A stretch of DNA of 10,775 nt from Comamonas_F sp047606565 (GTDB taxonomy: Bacteria > Pseudomonadota > Gammaproteobacteria > Burkholderiales > Burkholderiaceae_C). Made by a program: the position numbers and the translations under genes. Below the pieces are notes generated by a model that ran no database searches, was not told the DNA's origin, and saw nothing but the letters and a program-made list of their open reading frames with translations. Position 1 is the first letter of the stretch, and each line of letters opens with the position of its first letter. The DNA is taken from the NCBI GenBank assembly GCA_047606565.1, contig JASGEH010000086.1, positions 1 through 10,775 on the forward strand, read 5' to 3'. Positions 7,363 through 10,775 of the stretch are shown here, piece by piece.

Positions 7363-7387
7363 TGCCACCGTCACGGAGACGGTGGCA
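7363..7387 (-). promoter_or_regulatory. Perfect 10-bp hairpin between scpB and rluB
   Basis: TGCCACCGTC (7363-7372) and GACGGTGGCA (7378-7387) are exact inverted repeats with a 5-nt loop. The hairpin sits 25 nt upstream of the rluB start and 39 nt after the scpB stop. In the transcribed (minus) direction GAAAGTCC follows, not a U-run, so it is not a standard intrinsic terminator. It may set differential expression or stability of scpB and rluB, or influence rluB translation. Its function is inferred. Confidence 0.55.
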
Positions 7388-7426
7388 TCTGTCGGTTTCT
7401 CATTGTTCGTTCGACTCAGAACGTGT

Positions 7427-8226
<800 letters not shown>

Positions 8227-8230
<4 letters not shown>

Positions 8231-8430
8231 GGTGCCATCAAAACTCTAGGAAGAGACGCCGCGCGCCTGTGACTCGGGCGACGGGACATCAAGGAGCATT
8301 CGGAGCCGCTGGAGGGAGAAGCGCAGCGGCGAGTTCTCGGGCCGGTCGGCTGGCTACGCAATGGGCCGCGCCAGCGCGTCTCGGGGCCACCGAGGAGGCA
8401 GTGCGGCGTGCTGGCACGGGGCTGATCCAT
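8227..8430 (-). CDS. Hypothetical 67-residue basic protein (marginal) filling the rluD-scpB gap
   Basis: I do not recognise this product. Its ATG (8430-8428) shares one base with the rluD stop (TGATG), and its TGA (8229-8227) overlaps the scpB start (ATGA), so it fits the gap exactly, as a translationally coupled gene would. The product starts MDQPRASTPHCLLGGPE and has 12 Arg, no Lys, only three acidic residues and three Cys, with no membrane span or recognisable domain. By hand count third positions are about 79% G+C over the first 48 codons, but second positions are also about 75%, unlike normal GC-rich genes, and third-position bias falls to about 53% in the last 19 codons. A different frame looks more coding-like near scpB. 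It may be a real small gene, a fortuitous ORF, or the old start of a deleted downstream gene. Confidence is low. Confidence 0.3.
8246..8353 (-). pseudogene. Possible 3' remnant of an unidentified gene upstream of scpB
   Basis: In the minus-strand frame ending at TAG 8248-8246, the 35 codons after another in-frame TAG (8356-8354) show by hand count about 74% G+C at position 1, 54% at position 2 and 83% at position 3. This is the usual signature of a GC-rich protein-coding gene. The peptide includes RPENSPLRFSLQRLRMLL followed by a Pro/Ser-rich end. No start codon with a ribosome-binding site is visible and I cannot name the family. It could be the tail of a gene truncated by deletion between rluD and scpB, or chance. 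The sample is small, so this is only suggestive. Confidence 0.22.
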
Positions 8431-9473
8431 CACCCGGGATTAGCCACGGCGGGGGCCGCATCGCTGGCATTGTACCCCAGCACCAGCAAACGTCCAGCAG
8501 CGGCCATGTCGACAGGCAGCGCGGCGCGGAAAACCAGCGGTTCGCTGGTGACCGGGTGGATAAAAGCCAGCCGCCAGGCGTGCAGGGCCTGGCGGGTCAG
8601 GCCGGCCGCGGGCGCACCGCCGTACAGCGTGTCGGCGACCAGCGGATGCCCGAGGCTGGCCATGTGCACGCGGATCTGGTGCGTGCGCCCGGTGCGCAGC
8701 GTGCAGCGCACCCAGCAGGCGGCCTCGCCGCTGGCCAGGTGTTCGATGGTGGTGAAGGCGGTTTTTCCAGGCGTGGTGGCGAGATCGACGACGGCCATGC
8801 GCAGCCGGTTGGCCGGATCGCGGCCGATGGCGGCATCGACCTCGCGCGGGGAGGCGCCGCGCCACGGCCGATGCGCCAGCGCCAGGTACTGGCGGCTGAC
8901 CTGGCGCTCGGCGATCAGCCGCACCAGCGCATCCATGGTCTGCCGGGTACGCGCCACCACCATCAGGCCGCTGGTGTCCTTGTCGAGCCGGTGCACGATG
9001 CCCGCGCGCGGCAGCAGCGCGGCCTGCGCGTCGGCGGCCAGCAGGCCGTTGAGCAAGGTGCCCGACCAGTTGCCCGGCGCGGGATGCACGACCAGCCCGG
9101 CCGGTTTGTGGATGACCATGAGATGATCGTCGCAGTGGACGATGTCGAGCGCCATCGGCTCGGGACGGAAAGCCTGGCTCTGCGGCGTGGGCCGCAGCTC
9201 GACCACCCATTCGTCGCCCGCCCGAACCTTGAGCGCGGACTTGGCCGCGCCAGCCCCGGCACCAGTCTTTACCTTTTTTTTCACCAGCCCGGCTTCGACC
9301 AATTGCTGGAGATAACTGCGCGAGAATTCGGGCAATCCTTCGGCCAGCGCCCTGTCCAGCCGCATGCCGTGGCCGCCTGCGGGGATCACCAGGCTGCGGT
9401 ACTCGACCGCCTCCGAGAGTTCGCCGCCGTCGTCCAGGCCGGCCGTGGAATCTTCTGGGTGCAATGGAGTCAA
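8430..9473 (-). CDS. rluD: 23S rRNA pseudouridine(1911/1915/1917) synthase
   Basis: RluA-family pseudouridine synthase that modifies helix 69 of 23S rRNA at the subunit interface; in E. coli it matters for late 50S assembly. The 347 residues contain an S4 domain (about 36-95, MRLDRALAEGLPEFSRSYLQQLVEAG) and a catalytic domain with IHKPAGLVVHP (121-131), the signature HRLDKDTSG (161-169, nucleophile Asp164), RTGRTHQIRVHM (260-271) and QALHAW (295-300). The frame has no ATG before M37, which lies inside the S4 domain, so the start is taken as TTG at 9473-9471; a second TTG at 9464 is possible. No ribosome-binding site is evident at either. It is divergent from bamD across a 69-bp spacer, as in many proteobacteria. 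pgeF (yfiH), which often follows rluD, is absent here. Confidence 0.95.
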   Translation of the reverse strand: MTPLHPEDSTAGLDDGGELSEAVEYRSLVIPAGGHGMRLDRALAEGLPEFSRSYLQQLVEAGLVKKKVKTGAGAGAAKSALKVRAGDEWVVELRPTPQSQAFRPEPMALDIVHCDDHLMVIHKPAGLVVHPAPGNWSGTLLNGLLAADAQAALLPRAGIVHRLDKDTSGLMVVARTRQTMDALVRLIAERQVSRQYLALAHRPWRGASPREVDAAIGRDPANRLRMAVVDLATTPGKTAFTTIEHLASGEAACWVRCTLRTGRTHQIRVHMASLGHPLVADTLYGGAPAAGLTRQALHAWRLAFIHPVTSEPLVFRAALPVDMAAAGRLLVLGYNASDAAPAVANPG

Positions 9474-9484
9474 TGGTCGGTCGA

Positions 9485-9490
9485 TATAAT
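9485..9490 (+). promoter_or_regulatory. bamD: -10 element (TATAAT) of the predicted bamD promoter
   Basis: A perfect sigma-70 -10 hexamer lies 52 nt upstream of the bamD ATG, within the divergent 69-bp spacer. The predicted start near 9497 gives a leader of about 46 nt. At 16-18 bp spacing the -35 position falls inside the rluD coding region and has no good match (CAATGG at 17 bp), and there is no extended-10 TG. The promoter may therefore be modest or activator-assisted. Confidence 0.6.
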
Positions 9491-9496
9491 TTTGGC

Positions 9497-9515
9497 GGGA
9501 CGCATGATGCGTCCC
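9497..9515 (+). promoter_or_regulatory. Perfect 9-bp inverted repeat at the predicted bamD transcription start
   Basis: GGGACGCAT (9497-9505), a single central G (9506) and ATGCGTCCC (9507-9515) form an exact palindrome beginning 7 nt after the TATAAT. As DNA it is placed like an operator. As RNA it would fold into a 7-bp stem (GGGACGC/GCGTCCC) with a 5-nt loop at the extreme 5' end of the bamD message, followed by no U-tract. Either role is inferred; the symmetry is directly seen. Confidence 0.6.
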
Positions 9516-9527
9516 TGACCCGTTAAC

Positions 9528-9537
9528 AAGGATAGGA
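9528..9537 (+). promoter_or_regulatory. bamD: Ribosome-binding site deciding the bamD start
   Basis: AAGGA at 9528-9532 and AGGA at 9534-9537 precede the start region. The second is 5 nt from the ATG at 9543 but only 2 nt from the in-frame TTG at 9540. The ATG is therefore the likelier initiation codon. Two tandem Shine-Dalgarno-like motifs suggest strong initiation. Confidence 0.7.
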
Positions 9538-9542
9538 TTTTG

Positions 9543-10352
9543 ATGTCCAGCACTCGATTATCAATGCTGCGCGCCGGCAGTCTTGCGCTTGTGGCCACGC
9601 TGCTCTTCGCGGGCTGCGCCACCAAAACTGAAGACCCGACCGTGGGCTGGAGTCCGAACCGCATCTATTCGGAAGCAAAGGAAGAGTTCGCCGCCGGCAA
9701 CTATGAAAAGGCCATCAGCTACTACGACCGGCTCGAAGGCCGCGCCGCTGGCACGCCGCTGGCGCAGCAGGCGCAACTCGACAAGGCCTACGCACAATAC
9801 AAGAACGCCGACAAGGCCCAGGCGCTGGCCACGCTGGACCGCTTCATCCGCCTGCACCCGGCCAGCCCGGCGATGGACTACGCGCTCTACCTGCGCGGTC
9901 TGGTCAACTTCAACGACGACCTGGGCATGTTCTCCTTCATCTCGCGCCAGGACCTGTCCGAACGCGACCAGCAGGCGGCCAAGGAATCGTACGAGGCGTT
10001 CCAGCAGCTGACGACACGCTTTCCCGAGTCCAAGTACACGCCCGACGCCACCCAGCGCATGACCTACGTCGTCAACGCGCTGGCGCAGTACGAGGTGCAC
10101 GTGGCCCGCTACTACTACTCACGCGGCGCCTACGTCGCAGCCATCAACCGCGCGCAGACCGCGATCGCCGAGTACAAGGAAGTGCCGGCCATCGAGGAAG
10201 CCGTGTACATCCTGGCACGCTCCTACGACGCACTGGGCATGACGCAACTGCGCGACGACACCCTGCGTGTCCTGAAGCAGAACTACCCCAACCGCAACGT
10301 CAACGCCATCTTCGAGCGCAAGACCGACGACCCGTGGTGGAAGCTGTGGTGA
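9543..10352 (+). CDS. bamD: Outer-membrane protein assembly factor BamD (ComL-type lipoprotein)
   Basis: Essential lipoprotein of the BAM complex, which with BamA folds beta-barrel proteins into the outer membrane from the periplasmic side. The 269 residues start with a basic signal peptide and the lipobox LFAGC, giving acylated Cys25. Five TPR-like repeats follow, including YSEAKEEFAAGNYEKAISYYDRL (42-64), the second near 76-105, the BamD-typical loop SRQDLSERDQQ (134-144), then EAFQQLTTRFPESKYTPDA (151-169), and the C-terminal ARYYYSRGAYVAAINRAQ and NYPN repeats. The length is close to the usual 240-270. It is divergent from rluD, the common arrangement, and is followed by a strong intrinsic terminator, so it is probably a single-gene transcript. 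An earlier name for this family in Neisseria and Bordetella is comL. Confidence 0.96.
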   Translation: MSSTRLSMLRAGSLALVATLLFAGCATKTEDPTVGWSPNRIYSEAKEEFAAGNYEKAISYYDRLEGRAAGTPLAQQAQLDKAYAQYKNADKAQALATLDRFIRLHPASPAMDYALYLRGLVNFNDDLGMFSFISRQDLSERDQQAAKESYEAFQQLTTRFPESKYTPDATQRMTYVVNALAQYEVHVARYYYSRGAYVAAINRAQTAIAEYKEVPAIEEAVYILARSYDALGMTQLRDDTLRVLKQNYPNRNVNAIFERKTDDPWWKLW

Positions 10353-10375
10353 TCGGCTGAGCTGATCCCCGAACC

Positions 10376-10405
10376 AGGCCGGCCAGGGTGCCGGCCTTTT
10401 CTTTT
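10376..10405 (+). terminator. Intrinsic (Rho-independent) terminator of bamD
   Basis: AGGCCGGC (10376-10383), the loop CAGGGT and GCCGGCCT (10390-10397) form a perfect 8-bp stem, followed directly by TTTTCTTTT through 10405. It lies 24 nt after the bamD stop. A smaller wobble-containing stem (GATCGG/CTGATC, 10351-10367) sits between the stop and the terminator. Read from the opposite side, for the convergent helicase gene, no U-run follows, so it works mainly in one direction. Confidence 0.92.
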
Positions 10406-10413
10406 GAACCGGC

Positions 10414-10775
10414 TCAGGCTGCGCCCGGCATCCCGTCCGCCAAGGTCTCCGCGTCGGTCCGCAAGGCATCGAGTGCCTGCTCGTACTGCGCGAGGGTCTG
10501 CAAGGGCCGCATCGGCGGCAGCGATGCCAGCAGGCGCCGGCCGTAGCCCATGCTCGTCAGCCGCGTGTCGCCGATGACCAGGATGCCGCGATCGCCCTCG
10601 CGGCGGATCAGGCGGCCCGCGCCCTGCTTGAGCGCGACCGCCGCCTCTGGCAGCGAATAGTCGGCGAAGGGGCTGCGGCCCTGGGCCTCGAGGCGGCGCG
10701 AGCGCGCCTCGACCAACGGGTCGTTGGGCGGTGGGAAGGGCAGCTTGTCGATCACCACCAGTTGCAGGGCGTCGC
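10414..10775 (-). CDS. DinG/YoaA-family ATP-dependent DNA helicase, C-terminal 119 residues (5' part beyond window)
   Basis: This is the C-terminal end of an XPD/DinG-like superfamily 2 helicase, acting in DNA repair or replication-conflict resolution. The visible part begins DALQLVVIDKLPFPPPNDPLV, typical of the region after motif V in DinG/YoaA proteins. It continues with FADYSLPEAAVALKQGAGRLIR, where QGAGRLIR is motif VI with its arginine finger, and then DRGILVIGDTRL and RRLLASLPPM. The reading frame is open to the right edge of the window; an internal GTG at 10758 is not the real start. The TGA (10416-10414) lies 61 bp from the convergent bamD stop. I see no U-tract terminator for this strand. 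Whether the protein is DinG or YoaA cannot be decided without the iron-sulfur-bearing N-terminal half. Confidence 0.85.
   Translation of the reverse strand, partial: DALQLVVIDKLPFPPPNDPLVEARSRRLEAQGRSPFADYSLPEAAVALKQGAGRLIRREGDRGILVIGDTRLTSMGYGRRLLASLPPMRPLQTLAQYEQALDALRTDAETLADGMPGAA

Noticed and set aside
8307..8395. Short stems in the rluD-scpB gap (CCGCTG/CAGCGG and CTCGG/CCGAG) as a terminator or structured RNA
   Set aside because: The stems are 5-6 bp with no U-tract on either strand, which is expected by chance at this GC content. I could not match the gap to a riboswitch or 6S-type RNA.
8361..9518. A 385-codon plus-strand open frame
   Set aside because: It is antisense to rluD, which has intact catalytic motifs. 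No ribosome-binding site or domain supports it.
9540..9542. TTG at 9540 as the bamD start
   Set aside because: It is only 2 nt from the AGGA motif. The ATG three bases later has proper 5-nt spacing.
10376..10405. bamD terminator acting in both directions
   Set aside because: On the minus strand the stem is followed by GGTTCGG rather than a U-run, so it is not convincing for the convergent helicase gene.

Overview
The window is a GC-rich, densely packed stretch of ordinary bacterial chromosome. The gene families, their order (ndk, rlmN, pilF, rodZ, ispG, hisS) and the strong preference for G or C at third codon positions fit a betaproteobacterium. The Alcaligenaceae (Bordetella, Achromobacter and relatives) is my best guess, made from general resemblance rather than any database match. 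I see no insertion sequence, prophage, CRISPR array, tRNA or rRNA.

Layout. On the minus strand, read right to left, come: the 3' end of a DinG/YoaA-type helicase gene (10775-10414); rluD (9473-8430); a possible 67-codon gene in the gap after it (8430-8227); scpB (8230-7427); rluB (7337-5385); then ndk (5183-4758), rlmN (4712-3555), pilF (3558-2728), rodZ (2725-1754), ispG (1747-458) and the 5' part of hisS (406-1). The only plus-strand gene is bamD (9543-10352). It is divergent from rluD, convergent with the helicase gene, and ends in a clear intrinsic terminator.

How the genes work together. From ndk to hisS the genes are nearly contiguous. rlmN and pilF overlap by 4 nt, pilF and rodZ are 2 nt apart, and rodZ and ispG are 6 nt apart, so this is very probably one operon with its promoter in the 201-bp gap upstream of ndk. 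It joins nucleotide supply (Ndk), 23S rRNA modification (RlmN), a pilus pilotin (PilF), cell-shape control (RodZ), isoprenoid synthesis (IspG) and tRNA charging (HisS). rluD, scpB and rluB add two 23S pseudouridine synthases and the SMC-partner condensin subunit ScpB. bamD encodes an essential outer-membrane assembly lipoprotein.

No striking new system is evident. The points most worth a second look are non-coding or marginal. They are: a perfect 9-bp inverted repeat exactly where bamD transcription should start; perfect hairpins without U-tracts in the rluB and ndk leaders; and the gap between rluD and scpB. That gap is exactly spanned by a small ORF overlapping both neighbours, yet it shows better coding-like composition in a different, stop-interrupted frame, which suggests a gene remnant. 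RluB and ScpB also carry unusual low-complexity tails.
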